Part shown: one piece after another, positions 15,753 to 24,310 of the stretch | Numbering within the stretch: the first letter of the stretch is position 1 | How the letters are laid out: each line of letters opens with the position of its first letter | Origin: Corallococcus interemptor | GTDB lineage: Bacteria; Myxococcota; Myxococcia; Myxococcales; Myxococcaceae | Direction: 5' to 3' | Assembly: GCF_003668875.1 (NCBI RefSeq) | Contig: NZ_RAWM01000087.1 | Coordinates: 1 to 38,406, forward strand | DNA length: 38,406 bases | Position numbers and translations under genes: made by a program | The notes under the pieces: generated by a model | Seen by the model: the letters and a program-made list of their open reading frames with translations, nothing else | The model's database searches: none | Told to the model about the DNA's origin: nothing

Positions 15753-16026
15753 GTCCACCGTGACCTCGGATCGGTGCTTCTGCGGCAGCACGCCCTTGCG
15801 AACGGGCCGGATGACCCCGTACGCGCAGACGGGATTCAGTGAGGAATGCCCCGGGCAGCTCGCGCCCGCGGCCCGGTAACCCTCCGGCAACGAAGCCCGC
15901 GGGCAGGGGGGCGCTCCTCTCCCGCGGGTGGAACCGGCCCACGAGCAGAGAGCCGGGCTCGTGCGGCTTCGCGCGGCCACGGCTCCCATACTTCCTTCGG
16001 GTCTCTCTCATGAGGAGCAAGAAGGA

Positions 16027-18438
16027 ATGGCCGTGCGACAGGGCCAGGAACGGACCGCGCCCGACGGTGGCTCGACCATCCGGGCCCTCGACGCCCTGGA
16101 GCGCATCTCGGATGCCGTCTTCGCGCTCGACCGCTCCTGGCGCTTCACCTACCTCAACACGCGCTGCGAGTGGCTGCTGCGACGCCCGCGCGAGGAGTTG
16201 CTCGGGCGCCTTGTCTGGGACGAGTTCCCAGACGCGCGCGGCTCCCTGTTCGAGCAGGAGTACCAGCGGGCGCTCAAGGACCAGGTCAACGTCAACTTCG
16301 AGTCCTACTACGTACCCCTCGACGCCTGGCTCGACGTGCAGGCGTACCCCTCCTCGGAAGGCCTCACTGTCAGCTTCCGGGACGTCAGCCCCCGCAAGCG
16401 CGCGGAGCAGGCGCTGCATGAGTCGGAGCAGTTCCTTCGCTCCACCCTCGACTCGCTGTCCACGCACATCGCCATCCTGGATGGCCGGGGCACCATCCTC
16501 GCCGTCAACGCCGCCTGGAAGCGCTTCGCGCGCGACAACGGCTGCTCGGACACGGACCTCCGCTGCGGCGTGGGCGCGAACTACCTGGAGGTGGCGGAGG
16601 ACGCCCAGGGCGATAACGCGGAGGAGGCGCCCGCGGTGGCGCAGGGCATCCGCGCCATCCTCGCCGGCCGCAGCGAGTCCTTCGTCGTGGACTACCCGTG
16701 CCACGAGCCCGGCAACGGCAGGCGGCGCTGGTTCCTCCTGCGCGCCACGCGCTTCATCGGCGCCGGCCCGCTGCGCATCGTGATGGCCCACGAGGACATC
16801 ACCGGCCGCCACGAAGCCGACGAGACCCGTCAGCGGCTGGTGCGGGAGGAGGTCGCCCGGGAGGAGGCGGAGGCCTCGCGCGAGCGGATGAACGCGGTGC
16901 TCGAGCGCATCACCGACGGCTTCGCCGCGTTCGACAGGTACGAGCGCTTCACCTACGTGAACCGGCCCGCGGAGACCCAGTTCGGCCTCAAGCGCGAGGC
17001 GCTGCTGGGCCGGCGGCTGGGAGAGGTCTTCTCCGGCCCGCCAGCCGCGGCCATGACGTCCCTGCTGCGCCGGGCGACGGCGGCGCAGGTCCCCGTGGAG
17101 GAGGAACAACCCTCGGTCGTGGACCACCGCTGGTTGCGAGTGGTGGCCTACCCGTCCCCGGAAGGACTCTCCGTCTACTTCCGGGACATCACCGAAAAGC
17201 GGCGCGTCGAGCTGTGGAGCCGCTTCCTCTCCGACATGGGCACCGCCAGCACGCGCTCGCTGGACTGCGGCAACGTCGTCCGCACCGTGGTGACGCTCGC
17301 GGTGCCCACGCTCGCGGATGGCTGCGCCATCGCCACGCGGGGAGGCTGCCTGGAGGAGGGGCCCGCCACCGAGGTCGCCGCCGTGACGCCCGCCCTGGGG
17401 GACACGCTGCGCAGGGCGTGCGTCCCCGGAGCGGAGGGCGAGCTGGGAGAAATCGTGGAGCAGGCGCGGCACAGCGGATCCGGCTTCCTCCTGAAGGAGG
17501 CCGGCCCGGACAACCCCGGCGTCAAGTCCGCCGTGGCCGTGCCGCTGGCCCTCCAGGACCGCTCCCTGGGCGTGCTCCTGCTGGTGTCCACGCGCGCGGG
17601 CCTGCTCTACGGCGCGGAGAGCCTGCCGCTGGTGGCGGAGCTGGCGCGGCGGACCGCGCTGGCGCTGGAGAACGCGCGGCTGTACCGCACGGAGAAGCAG
17701 GCCGTCGCCGCGCGCGACGAGACGCTGGGCATCGTCTCGCATGACCTGCGCGCGCCGCTGAACACCATCACCCTCCTGGCCCGCTCCGCGGAGCGGCGCT
17801 TGCTGCGCACGCACGAAGGGGCGGAAGCCGCGGAGGCGCTGCGCAAGGTGCGCCTGGTGGTGGGCAGCATGGAGCGGCTCATCGACGACCTGCTGGAGGT
17901 GGCGCGGGTGGAGTCCGGGCGCGCGCAGCTGGACATGGAGCCGGTGGACGTGCCGCGGCTGCTCTCCCAGGTGCAGGCCCTGAACGAGCTCCTGGCCGCG
18001 GACAAGGCGCTGCGGCTGGAGGTGACGTGCGAGCCAGACCTGCCCCGCGTGCGCGCGGACCGGGCGCGGCTGGTGCGCATCTTCCAGAACCTGGTGGGCA
18101 ACGCCATCCACTTCACCCCACCCGGGGGCTGCATCCGGCTGAAGGCGGAGCGGCAGGGGGACCAGGTGTGCTTCCGCGTGGAGGACACGGGGCCGGGCAT
18201 CGACGCGAGGGCGCTGCCCCACGTGTTCGACCGCTTCTGGCAGGCCATCCACGCGCGCAAGGCCGGCGCGGGCCTGGGGCTCGCCATCGTCAAGGGGCTG
18301 GTGGAGGCGCACGGGGGCCGCGTCTGGGTGGAGAGCCCGCCGGGCCACGGCGCCACGTTCTCCTTCACGCTGCCCGCCCTCCCGGAGGCCTCCGCGAGCC
18401 TGTCACAGGGCGGCGGCGCGTCCGCGAGTCTAGAATGA
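16027..18438 (+). CDS. soluble hybrid PAS-PAS-PAS-GAF sensor histidine kinase
   Basis: An 803-residue kinase with no membrane helix. Three PAS domains (about 18-120, 135-257, 287-388; each ends in a SFRDVS, AHEDIT or YFRDIT signature), a GAF domain (about 395-555), then the kinase core. The phospho-acceptor His is H572 in GIVSHDLRAPLNTI; N box FQNLVGNAIHFTP; G1 VEDTGPGID; F box VFDRFWQ; G2 GAGLGLAIVKGL. All boxes needed for autophosphorylation are present. ATG 16027 has GAGGAG at 12-17 nt past 16000; the longer frame from 15928 lacks one. No response regulator is adjacent, so it is an orphan kinase. It should sense cytosolic redox, ligand or energy signals; the ligand is unknown. Confidence 0.93.
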   Translation: MAVRQGQERTAPDGGSTIRALDALERISDAVFALDRSWRFTYLNTRCEWLLRRPREELLGRLVWDEFPDARGSLFEQEYQRALKDQVNVNFESYYVPLDAWLDVQAYPSSEGLTVSFRDVSPRKRAEQALHESEQFLRSTLDSLSTHIAILDGRGTILAVNAAWKRFARDNGCSDTDLRCGVGANYLEVAEDAQGDNAEEAPAVAQGIRAILAGRSESFVVDYPCHEPGNGRRRWFLLRATRFIGAGPLRIVMAHEDITGRHEADETRQRLVREEVAREEAEASRERMNAVLERITDGFAAFDRYERFTYVNRPAETQFGLKREALLGRRLGEVFSGPPAAAMTSLLRRATAAQVPVEEEQPSVVDHRWLRVVAYPSPEGLSVYFRDITEKRRVELWSRFLSDMGTASTRSLDCGNVVRTVVTLAVPTLADGCAIATRGGCLEEGPATEVAAVTPALGDTLRRACVPGAEGELGEIVEQARHSGSGFLLKEAGPDNPGVKSAVAVPLALQDRSLGVLLLVSTRAGLLYGAESLPLVAELARRTALALENARLYRTEKQAVAARDETLGIVSHDLRAPLNTITLLARSAERRLLRTHEGAEAAEALRKVRLVVGSMERLIDDLLEVARVESGRAQLDMEPVDVPRLLSQVQALNELLAADKALRLEVTCEPDLPRVRADRARLVRIFQNLVGNAIHFTPPGGCIRLKAERQGDQVCFRVEDTGPGIDARALPHVFDRFWQAIHARKAGAGLGLAIVKGLVEAHGGRVWVESPPGHGATFSFTLPALPEASASLSQGGGASASLE

Positions 18439-18478
18439 GGCGAGAAGGCTCCCTTCCCGCCGCGCTCCAGGGCTGATC

Positions 18479-19303
18479 ATGTTCCCCACCGTCTCCGTCG
18501 ATGGCGTCGTCCAGCGCTGGGAAGAGCTGCGCCTGCACGACTTCGCGCAGGGCTTCTTCTTCGGCGCGGGCTTCTTCACCACGTTGCGCATCGACGCCGG
18601 GCAGCCCCGCTTCCTCGCGAGGCACCTGTCGCGCCTGCGCGGAAGCCTCGAAGCGTTCCCCGTCGCCGTGCGCGCCCCACCGCCCGCGCTCCTCCACGAG
18701 GACGCCGTGCGGGAAGCCCTGCGGCGCTGTCTGGCGGCGGACGCGGAGATGGGCCCGCGCTTCACCGGCGTGGGCAAGCTCGCGGTCAGCGACGGCCACG
18801 TGCTGTGCACCTTCCGGCCGTTTCCCCCGGAGCTGGAAGCCCTGCACCCGCAGGGGCGCGAGCTGGACGGCGTGGAGCCCGGGGCGTACCGGCGCGCGGA
18901 GCGCACGGTGAACCACAAGGGCCTGGCGTACTTCCGGCAGCACGCGCTGATTCCACGGCTGCCCGTGCTCACCAACGAAGCGTCGGAGGTCTGCGAGCTG
19001 CCCACCGCCAACCTCTTCGTGCAAATCGACGGCGCGCTCGTCACCCCGCCCCTGTCCGCGCCGTGCCTGCCGGGCATCGCGCGCGCGGTGCTGCTGGCCA
19101 TGGCCTCCGTGGACGGGCTCCCGGTGGTGGAGCGTGTGCTGCCGCTCCAGGACCTGTCGCGCGCGCAGGCGTGCTTCTACAGCAACGCGGTGGCGCTGGC
19201 GGTGGGCGTCCCGAAGCTCCTGGGCCGCGAGCTCCCGGACAGCCTGAAGCTCGCGGAGCGGGCCCGCGCGGCGCTGGAGGCCCGGGCCGTTCGCGAGGGC
19301 TGA
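18479..19303 (+). CDS. class IV PLP aminotransferase (aminodeoxychorismate lyase / branched-chain aminotransferase-like)
   Basis: A 274-residue fold-type IV PLP enzyme. Early motif FGAGFFTTLR and RHLSRLRGS match the class; K147 in NHKGLAYF is the Schiff-base lysine; E173 in NEASEVCELPTANLF sits where the pyridine-nitrogen Glu lies; PCLPGIARAVLL and a final FYSNAVALAVGV complete the pattern. Family members are PabC (4-amino-4-deoxychorismate lyase, folate pathway), IlvE and D-amino acid transaminases. The length and CLPGI motif allow PabC, but no pabA/pabB lies nearby, so no symbol is given. It begins 40 nt after the kinase gene. Confidence 0.85.
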   Translation: MFPTVSVDGVVQRWEELRLHDFAQGFFFGAGFFTTLRIDAGQPRFLARHLSRLRGSLEAFPVAVRAPPPALLHEDAVREALRRCLAADAEMGPRFTGVGKLAVSDGHVLCTFRPFPPELEALHPQGRELDGVEPGAYRRAERTVNHKGLAYFRQHALIPRLPVLTNEASEVCELPTANLFVQIDGALVTPPLSAPCLPGIARAVLLAMASVDGLPVVERVLPLQDLSRAQACFYSNAVALAVGVPKLLGRELPDSLKLAERARAALEARAVREG

Positions 19304-19325
19304 GGCCGTGGCACACTTCCGCGCC

Positions 19326-19901
19326 ATGACCCGCTCCCTCGTCATGGTCCCCCGCTGGGCCGGAAGCCCCGACACGGACTTCTATCCGTGGCTGACGGAA
19401 AAGCTGCGCACGCCGCCGCCCCTCTTCGACTCCGTCCGCACGCTGGCCATGCCCACGCCGGGCGCGCCCACCATTGACGGCTGGGTGTCCACGCTCGCCG
19501 CGGAGGTGGGCCCGGTGCCGCCTCCCTCCACCGTGCTGCTGGGCCACAGCGTCGGCTGTCAGGCCGTGATGCGCTACCTGTCCGCGCTGCCGCCGGGCCA
19601 CACCGTGGAGGGCGCCGTGTTCGTCGCGGGCTGGTTCGAGGTCGACCAGCCCTGGGACACGCTGCGGCCCTGGCTGGACACGCCCATGGACTTCGAGCGG
19701 ATCCGCGCCGCGCTCCGCCGCTGCGTGGTGGTGCTGTCGGACTCGGATCCGTTCACGTCCGACCACCGCCGCAACACGCGCCTCTTCGAGGAGCGCCTGG
19801 GCGCGGAGGTGCGCCTCGTCCCCGGCGGGCGCCACTTCAACAACCCTCAGGAGCCCGCCGTGCTGGCCGCGCTCCAGGAGGGCTTCGGCGCGTCACGCTG
19901 A
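19326..19901 (+). CDS. RBBP9/YdeN-type alpha/beta hydrolase
   Basis: A 191-residue serine hydrolase-fold protein. It starts with VMVPRWAGSPDTDFYPWL, the characteristic RBBP9/YdeN opening. The triad is visible: S75 in GHSVGC, D141 in SDSDPF, H170 in GGRHFN. Members are small esterases or serine hydrolases of poorly known substrate. ATG 19326 is favoured over GTG 19308 because the family begins near it. The gene is 22 nt downstream of the aminotransferase gene on the same strand and probably in the same operon. Confidence 0.85.
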   Translation: MTRSLVMVPRWAGSPDTDFYPWLTEKLRTPPPLFDSVRTLAMPTPGAPTIDGWVSTLAAEVGPVPPPSTVLLGHSVGCQAVMRYLSALPPGHTVEGAVFVAGWFEVDQPWDTLRPWLDTPMDFERIRAALRRCVVVLSDSDPFTSDHRRNTRLFEERLGAEVRLVPGGRHFNNPQEPAVLAALQEGFGASR

Positions 19902-19992
19902 GCAGCCGGGCGGGCAGGCAAAGCGCGTGGCAATTTTCGCGGGCGCCCCCATCTTTGGACGACTTCCTTCAACCAACGACCGGAGGCTCGAG

Positions 19993-20166
19993 ATGGAGAC
20001 CAAGAAGCCAGACGAGAAGCAGGTCCAGCGCCAGGGCCAGAGCCAGGACGAGAACCTGCGCCACAAGGGCCCGGACCGTGAGTCAGAGGCGGACCGGCAC
20101 GCCGGCCCGAAGCCCGAGGGCAACGGCGGCACGGGGCAGCCCGCCGCGTTCCCGGAACACAACTGA
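19993..20166 (+). CDS. small highly charged hydrophilic protein (57 aa)
   Basis: A 57-residue protein with almost no hydrophobic residues: Lys/Glu/Gln/Arg/Asp in the first two thirds and Gly/Pro at the end (KPDEKQVQRQGQSQDENLR, then GNGGTGQPAAF). CGGAGG lies 6 nt before ATG 19993, a near-ideal ribosome binding site, which supports a real gene. It looks disordered, in the manner of stress-type hydrophilic small proteins; function unknown. It stands alone, with a hairpin at 20181-20215 after the stop. Confidence 0.65.
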   Translation: METKKPDEKQVQRQGQSQDENLRHKGPDRESEADRHAGPKPEGNGGTGQPAAFPEHN

Positions 20167-20180
20167 CACGGGGCGCATCA

Positions 20181-20215
20181 CCGGTTCCCACGGAACGCGC
20201 TTTCGTGGGGACCGG
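20181..20215 (+). terminator. hairpin terminator after the 57-aa gene
   Basis: CCGGTTCCCACG (20181-20192) pairs with CGTGGGGACCGG (20204-20215) over 12 bp with one G-T wobble; loop 11 nt. It starts 14 nt after the stop, before the carbonic-anhydrase-like gene at 20236. Confidence 0.6.
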
Positions 20216-20235
20216 AAGCCATTAACCTGGGGCGC

Positions 20236-20697
20236 ATGAGCGCACCCTACGTCTCCCGCGTCGCCTTCGAGCCGGTCCACCCGAAGACCCTGGCCGTGTA
20301 CTGCTCGGACGGGCGCTTCACCGAGGCCGTGGAGGACCTGGCCCGCCACCTGGGCCACTCACGCATCGACACGCTCACCCTCCCTGGAGGCCCCGCGCTG
20401 CTCAACCGCTGGGCGTCGGACTACCTGGAGAGCGCTGGCTTCACGAAGGCCGCGAGCTTCCTCATCGAAGGCCATCACATCGAGGACGTGCTGCTGCTGG
20501 CGCACGCGGGGTGCGGCTACTACCACGCGAAGCACGGCGCGCTGGGCCCGGACATCGCCGTGGAGCAGCAGCTGAAGGACCTGCACTTCGGCGCGAAGGA
20601 GCTGCAGACGGCGTACCCGCACCTGCGCATCCACCTCTATTACGTGCGCCCCCACGGCAAGACGATCGAGTTCGAGCCCATCCCCCGCGAGGGCTGA
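20236..20697 (+). CDS. small beta-carbonic-anhydrase-like zinc protein
   Basis: A 153-residue protein with the zinc-site pattern of beta-class carbonic anhydrases: YCSDGRF gives C23, D25 and R27 (family: C-x-D-x-R), and LLAHAGCGYY gives H90 and C93 (family: H-x2-C). It is shorter than the usual 190-220 residues. Active members hydrate CO2; here the Ser of CxDSR is Gly, so activity is uncertain and it may be a divergent relative with another role. ATG 20236 follows GGGGCGC. The terminator hairpin upstream makes it the first gene of its unit. Confidence 0.75.
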   Translation: MSAPYVSRVAFEPVHPKTLAVYCSDGRFTEAVEDLARHLGHSRIDTLTLPGGPALLNRWASDYLESAGFTKAASFLIEGHHIEDVLLLAHAGCGYYHAKHGALGPDIAVEQQLKDLHFGAKELQTAYPHLRIHLYYVRPHGKTIEFEPIPREG

Positions 20698-20711
20698 GGC
20701 GGGAAGCGACA

Positions 20712-20740
20712 GGTGTCCGCCGACCTGATACGGGGACACC
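20712..20740 (+). promoter_or_regulatory. inverted repeat abutting the MFS start codon
   Basis: GGTGTCC (20712-20718) and GGACACC (20734-20740) form an inverted repeat with an inner CCG/CGG pairing; the right arm ends at the base before GTG 20741 and contains the likely Shine-Dalgarno. A TGATAC at 20726-20731 resembles a -10. Candidate operator or start-occluding hairpin. Confidence 0.45.
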
Positions 20741-21925
20741 GTGAAGACGCAACACGTAGGGCGTGCGCTCCTGGCGCTGTCGCTGGGTGGCTTCGGTATC
20801 GGAACGACCGAGTTCGCCACCATGGGCATCCTTCCTCAAATCGCGAGCGGGCTCGGGACGACGATTCCGCTGAGTGGCCACGTCATCGCCGCGTATGCGC
20901 TGGGCGTGGTGGTGGGCGCGCCGCTGGTCGCCATCGTGACCGCGCGGATGTCGCGGCGGGCGCTGCTGCTGCTCTTGATGGTGGCCTTCACGCTGGGCAA
21001 CACGGCCTCGGCGCTGGCGCCCACGCTCGACACGCTCATCGTGGCGCGGTTCATGGCGGGCCTGCCGCACGGCGCCTACTTCGGGGTGGCCTCCGTCGTG
21101 GGTGCGGAGCTGTTGGGGGCCGGGCGCAAGGGACGCGCGGTGGCGCTGATCATGGCCGGGCTCACGGTGGCCAACATCATCGGCGTCCCGCTGGCGACGT
21201 TCCTGGGGCAGCAGCTGGGTTGGCGGAGCACGTTCCTGCTGGTGGGAGTCATTGGACTGGTGACGCTGCTGGCCCTCTGGCTGTGGGTGCCGCACGTGGC
21301 GTCGCTGGGTGGCAGCAGCATCCGTCAGGAGCTGTCCGCGCTGAAGCAGCCGCAGGTGTGGTGGACGTCGCTGGTGGGCGCGGTGGGCTTCGGAGGGCTG
21401 TTCGCGGTCTACAGCTACATCGCGCCGACGCTGACGTTCGCGTCGGGCATGTCCGAGTCCGCGCTGCCGTGGGTGCTCGCCCTGTTCGGCGTGGGCATGA
21501 CAGTGGGGGCGTTCCTGGGAGGACGACTCACGGACCACTCGGTGACGGTCGCGATGTGGGTGGGGTTCGCGGCGACGACGGTGGTGATGACCCTGTTCGC
21601 GCTCACGGCGCAATCCCCCTGGGCGGCGGTGCCGCTGGTGTTCCTCATTGGCGTCGCGGCGCAGTTCCTCGCGCCCGCGGTGCAGGTGCGGCTGATGGAG
21701 GCCTCGCCCGGCGCGCCGTCCCTGGCCGCGTCCATGTCGCACTCCGCCCTGAACATCGCCAACGCCGCGGGAGCCTGGGTGGGCGGCGTGGTCATCGCCG
21801 CCGGGTATGGCTACCTCGCGCCGGCCTGGGCCGCCGTGGCGATGACGCTCGTCGGAGCCGCCCTCTTCGCCGTCGCGAACCGTGGCGCGCCCCGCCCCGC
21901 CCCGGTGCGAGCCGGGCACGCGTAG
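20741..21925 (+). CDS. MFS transporter, AraJ/NepI-like (DHA1 family)
   Basis: A 394-residue, 12-helix major facilitator. The opening LSLGGFGIGTTEFATMGILPQIA is typical of the AraJ/YdhP/NepI branch of DHA1 exporters, as is VARFMAGLPHGAYFGVAS in TM4. Substrates in the family include purine nucleosides, arabinose-type sugars and drugs; none can be assigned here. The start is GTG 20741, at the edge of an inverted repeat. The stop (TAG 21923-21925) directly abuts the last codon of the converging TPR gene, with no gap. Confidence 0.92.
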   Translation: MKTQHVGRALLALSLGGFGIGTTEFATMGILPQIASGLGTTIPLSGHVIAAYALGVVVGAPLVAIVTARMSRRALLLLLMVAFTLGNTASALAPTLDTLIVARFMAGLPHGAYFGVASVVGAELLGAGRKGRAVALIMAGLTVANIIGVPLATFLGQQLGWRSTFLLVGVIGLVTLLALWLWVPHVASLGGSSIRQELSALKQPQVWWTSLVGAVGFGGLFAVYSYIAPTLTFASGMSESALPWVLALFGVGMTVGAFLGGRLTDHSVTVAMWVGFAATTVVMTLFALTAQSPWAAVPLVFLIGVAAQFLAPAVQVRLMEASPGAPSLAASMSHSALNIANAAGAWVGGVVIAAGYGYLAPAWAAVAMTLVGAALFAVANRGAPRPAPVRAGHA

Positions 21926-22642
21926 TCAACCGGCGTCCTGGAGCCCTCGCCGGAGGGCGTCCAGCAACGACGGAGGGTCACCCACGCGGAAGGCCTGGAG
22001 CCCCGCGTCGAAGTCCGCGCGTGCGCCCGCGACGTCACCGCGCTGGAGCCGGAGCACGCCGCGTTCGTGAAGCAGCTCGGGGTCCACGGCTTCGCCCTGC
22101 TGGGACGCGAGCGCTTCGGTGAGGTCCGCCTCCGCGGCGTCCTTCCGCCCCGCGCGGGCCCTGCACCGGGCCCGCTGCTGGAGCAGCCACGGGTTGCCCC
22201 GGTCCTCCGCCAGGGCCGCCGTCCAGTCGGCCTCCGCCTCCGTCAGCCGGCCCAGCACCTCCAGCGACTCCGCGCGCTTCATGTGCAGCACCAGCGCCTT
22301 GCGGAACCCCGCCGCCTCCACCCGCGCGAACTCCTCCACCGCCTCCGCGTGCCGCCCCAGCCGGGCGAGCGTGAGGGCCCGGTGGTAGCGCGTGGCCACG
22401 TGGCCCGGCGCCAGCTCCAGCACGCGGTCGTACCAGGACAGCGCCTCCGCCGGCTGGCCTCCCCACACGCCCAGCGTCAGCCCCACCTCCACCAGCACCC
22501 GCACCTGCGCCGGATGCGCCTCCGCCAGCGAGCGGGCCAGCGCGAGCGCCGACGTGTAGCGGCCTCCCCGGCGCAGGCGGTCCACCTCGCGCAAGGGTTC
22601 GGACAGCTCCGGGGGCCAGGCCTGTCGTCCGTTGCGTTCCAT
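21926..22642 (-). CDS. tetratricopeptide repeat (TPR) protein
   Basis: A 238-residue protein made almost wholly of TPR-like helix pairs: GGRYTSALALARSLAEAHP, AEALSWYDRVLELAPGH, AEAVEEFARVEAAG, LTEAEADWTAALAED, DAAEADLTEALAS and GDVAGARADFDAGLQA, six or more units. No signal peptide or catalytic motif, so a cytosolic protein-protein interaction scaffold is likely. ATG at 22642 (minus) is preferred over the far upstream TTG, although neither has a good ribosome binding site. It is divergent from the spermidine-synthase-fold gene and converges with zero spacing on the MFS gene. Confidence 0.85.
   Translation of the reverse strand: MERNGRQAWPPELSEPLREVDRLRRGGRYTSALALARSLAEAHPAQVRVLVEVGLTLGVWGGQPAEALSWYDRVLELAPGHVATRYHRALTLARLGRHAEAVEEFARVEAAGFRKALVLHMKRAESLEVLGRLTEAEADWTAALAEDRGNPWLLQQRARCRARAGRKDAAEADLTEALASQQGEAVDPELLHERGVLRLQRGDVAGARADFDAGLQAFRVGDPPSLLDALRRGLQDAG
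21943..21958. terminator. small hairpin at the convergent MFS/TPR junction
   Basis: GCCCTC-GCCG-GAGGGC, 6-bp stem with tetraloop, inside the end of the TPR gene and 18 nt past the MFS stop; possible terminator for the MFS transcript. Confidence 0.3.
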
Positions 22643-22725
22643 GGGGAGGGGGCGGTCGCCCGGGATTTCGCAGGCACGTCCCGGGGTGTCAAGGCGACGA
22701 CTTGACCCGGGAGCCCGGTCGCGCA

Positions 22726-23451
22726 ATGAGCGCTGGCATGAAGCCCTGGGAAACAGTGGAGCGAGCGCAGGTGCCGGACGTGGGAGAGGTCGTGCTCGCC
22801 CGGCGTGACGAGGAGTATGTGCTGCGCGTGCGCGGCCAGACGTTGATGTCCAGCCGCCAGCATGGCTCGGAGATGGCCATGGCCGAGGCCGGCTGCGAGG
22901 ACCTGGCGGCGGATACCCCCGTCCGGGTGCTCGTGGGCGGACTGGGCTTCGGCTTCACGGTCCGCGCGGTGCTCGACCGGCTGGGGCCGGGCGCCCGCGT
23001 CGTCGTCGCGGAGCTGATGTCCCCCGTCATCGAGTGGAACCGGGGCGTGCTCGCGCCGCTGGCGAAGTCTCCGCTGGAGGACCCGCGCGTCACCGTGGTG
23101 GAGGGTGACGTGGGCAAGGTGATGCGCAGGCAGCAGGGCGCCTTCGACGCCATCCTGCTCGACGTGGACAACGGCCCGAAGGCCATGACCCACCCGGACA
23201 ACGACAGCCTCTACGACCTCACCGGCGTGTCGCACGCCTTCAACTCCCTGCGCTCCAACGGGACGCTGGTGGTGTGGAGCGCCGGGCCCTCGCCCGCGTA
23301 CGTGAAGCTGCTGGAAGAGGTGGGCTTCTCCGTGAAGATCCGCCACCCGACAGCGCACGGCACCAAGGGGACGCGGCACACCCTCTTCGTCGCCCGGCGC
23401 GTGCCCAAGGCGAAGTCCCAGTCATCGTCGCGGCCGCCGTCACGGCGCTGA
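22726..23451 (+). CDS. spermidine/spermine synthase-fold (SAM-dependent methyltransferase-like) protein
   Basis: A 241-residue class I SAM-fold protein. Motif I is VLVGGLGFGFTVRAVL, motif II VVVAELMSPVIEWNR, then VTVVEGDVGKVM and FDAILLDVDNGP, where spermidine synthases carry their D-x-x-D-P. The N-terminal beta part (EVVLARRDEEYVLRVRGQTLMSSRQHGSE) matches the tetramerisation domain of polyamine aminopropyltransferases. It therefore uses or once used a SAM-type cofactor; substrate unknown. ATG 22726 or 22738 are both possible; neither has a clear Shine-Dalgarno. The promoter is shared with the divergent TPR gene. Confidence 0.82.
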   Translation: MSAGMKPWETVERAQVPDVGEVVLARRDEEYVLRVRGQTLMSSRQHGSEMAMAEAGCEDLAADTPVRVLVGGLGFGFTVRAVLDRLGPGARVVVAELMSPVIEWNRGVLAPLAKSPLEDPRVTVVEGDVGKVMRRQQGAFDAILLDVDNGPKAMTHPDNDSLYDLTGVSHAFNSLRSNGTLVVWSAGPSPAYVKLLEEVGFSVKIRHPTAHGTKGTRHTLFVARRVPKAKSQSSSRPPSRR

Positions 23452-23475
23452 ATCCCTTTCAGGAGGTGGCAGCCC

Positions 23476-24306
23476 ATGCGTTGCATCCGTCCGTTCCTGC
23501 TCGCCGTCGTCCTCGTCAGCGGCGTGGGCCATGCCGCGGAGGCGGAGCCCATGCCTCCGCACGCGACGTTCACGCTGCCATCCAAGGCGCTGGGGGAGAC
23601 GCGCCGCCTCAACGTCTACACGCCGCCCGGCTATGACACGGCGAAGGGCACGCGCTATCCCGTGCTCTACATGCCGGACGGAGGCGAACAGGAGGACTTC
23701 CCGCACGTCGCCACCACCGTGGACACCGCCATCCGGGCCGGCGAGATGCGGCCCGTCATCCTCGTCGGCATCGAGAACACCGAGCGGCGCCGGGACATGA
23801 CCGGCCCCACGCAGGTCGAGAAGGACAAGGAGATTGCCCCGCGAGTCGGAGGCTCCGCCGCGTTCCGCGCCTTCCTGCGAGACGAGCTGATGCCCCACGT
23901 CCGCCGCCAGTACCGCGTCACCGGCGAGACGGCCATCATCGGTGAATCGCTCGCGGGGCTGTTCATCGTGGAGACGTTCTTCCTCCAGCCCGGGCTGTTC
24001 GGCACCTCCATCGCGCTGAGCCCCAGCCTCTGGTGGAACGACGAGGAGTGGGTGCGCAAGGCCGGCAAACAGCTCAAGGCGAAGCCGGGCCTGAAGGCCA
24101 CGCTCTACGTCGCCTCCGCCGGTGATGACGTCGCGGCGGAAGCCGGACGCCTGGCCGAAGCGCTCCGCGCGAACGCGCCCAAGGGGCTGAAGTGGAAGTA
24201 CGAACCCCATCCCGACCTGCGCCACGCGAACATCTACCGCTCCCTGGAGGCGAAGGTGCTGAGGGAGGCCTTCGCGCCCACCGCCTCCACGAAGGCCGTC
24301 CCCTGA
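23476..24306 (+). CDS. secreted alpha/beta-hydrolase esterase (esterase D / Fes-like)
   Basis: A 276-residue protein with a signal peptide (MRCIRPFLLAVVLVSGVGHA, cleaved near residue 20). The core matches the putative esterase family: RRLNVYTPPGYD, YPVLYMPDGGEQ, VGIENTERRRDMT, the nucleophile in IIGESLAGLF (GxSxG), ALSPSLWW, an acid near SAGDD, and His in LRHANIYRSL. Related enzymes hydrolyse siderophore, feruloyl or S-formylglutathione esters. AGGAGG precedes ATG 23476. It is 24 nt downstream of the SAM-fold gene. A hairpin just past the stop is shared with the converging SDR gene. Confidence 0.88.
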   Translation: MRCIRPFLLAVVLVSGVGHAAEAEPMPPHATFTLPSKALGETRRLNVYTPPGYDTAKGTRYPVLYMPDGGEQEDFPHVATTVDTAIRAGEMRPVILVGIENTERRRDMTGPTQVEKDKEIAPRVGGSAAFRAFLRDELMPHVRRQYRVTGETAIIGESLAGLFIVETFFLQPGLFGTSIALSPSLWWNDEEWVRKAGKQLKAKPGLKATLYVASAGDDVAAEAGRLAEALRANAPKGLKWKYEPHPDLRHANIYRSLEAKVLREAFAPTASTKAVP

Positions 24307-24310
24307 GCCG

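Noticed and set aside
15896-15928. CCCGCGGG repeated at 15896 and 15921 as a stem before the kinase gene
   Set aside because: Self-complementary 8-mers are common at this GC and the surrounding pairing does not extend.
15670-18348. 892-residue antisense open frame across the histidine kinase
   Set aside because: The plus strand encodes a full PAS/GAF/kinase protein; the antisense translation is low-complexity and has no domain.
19928-19945. Sigma-54-like promoter (TGGCAATTTTCGCGG) upstream of the 57-aa gene
   Set aside because: The -12 GC is not at the required distance; GG is found instead.
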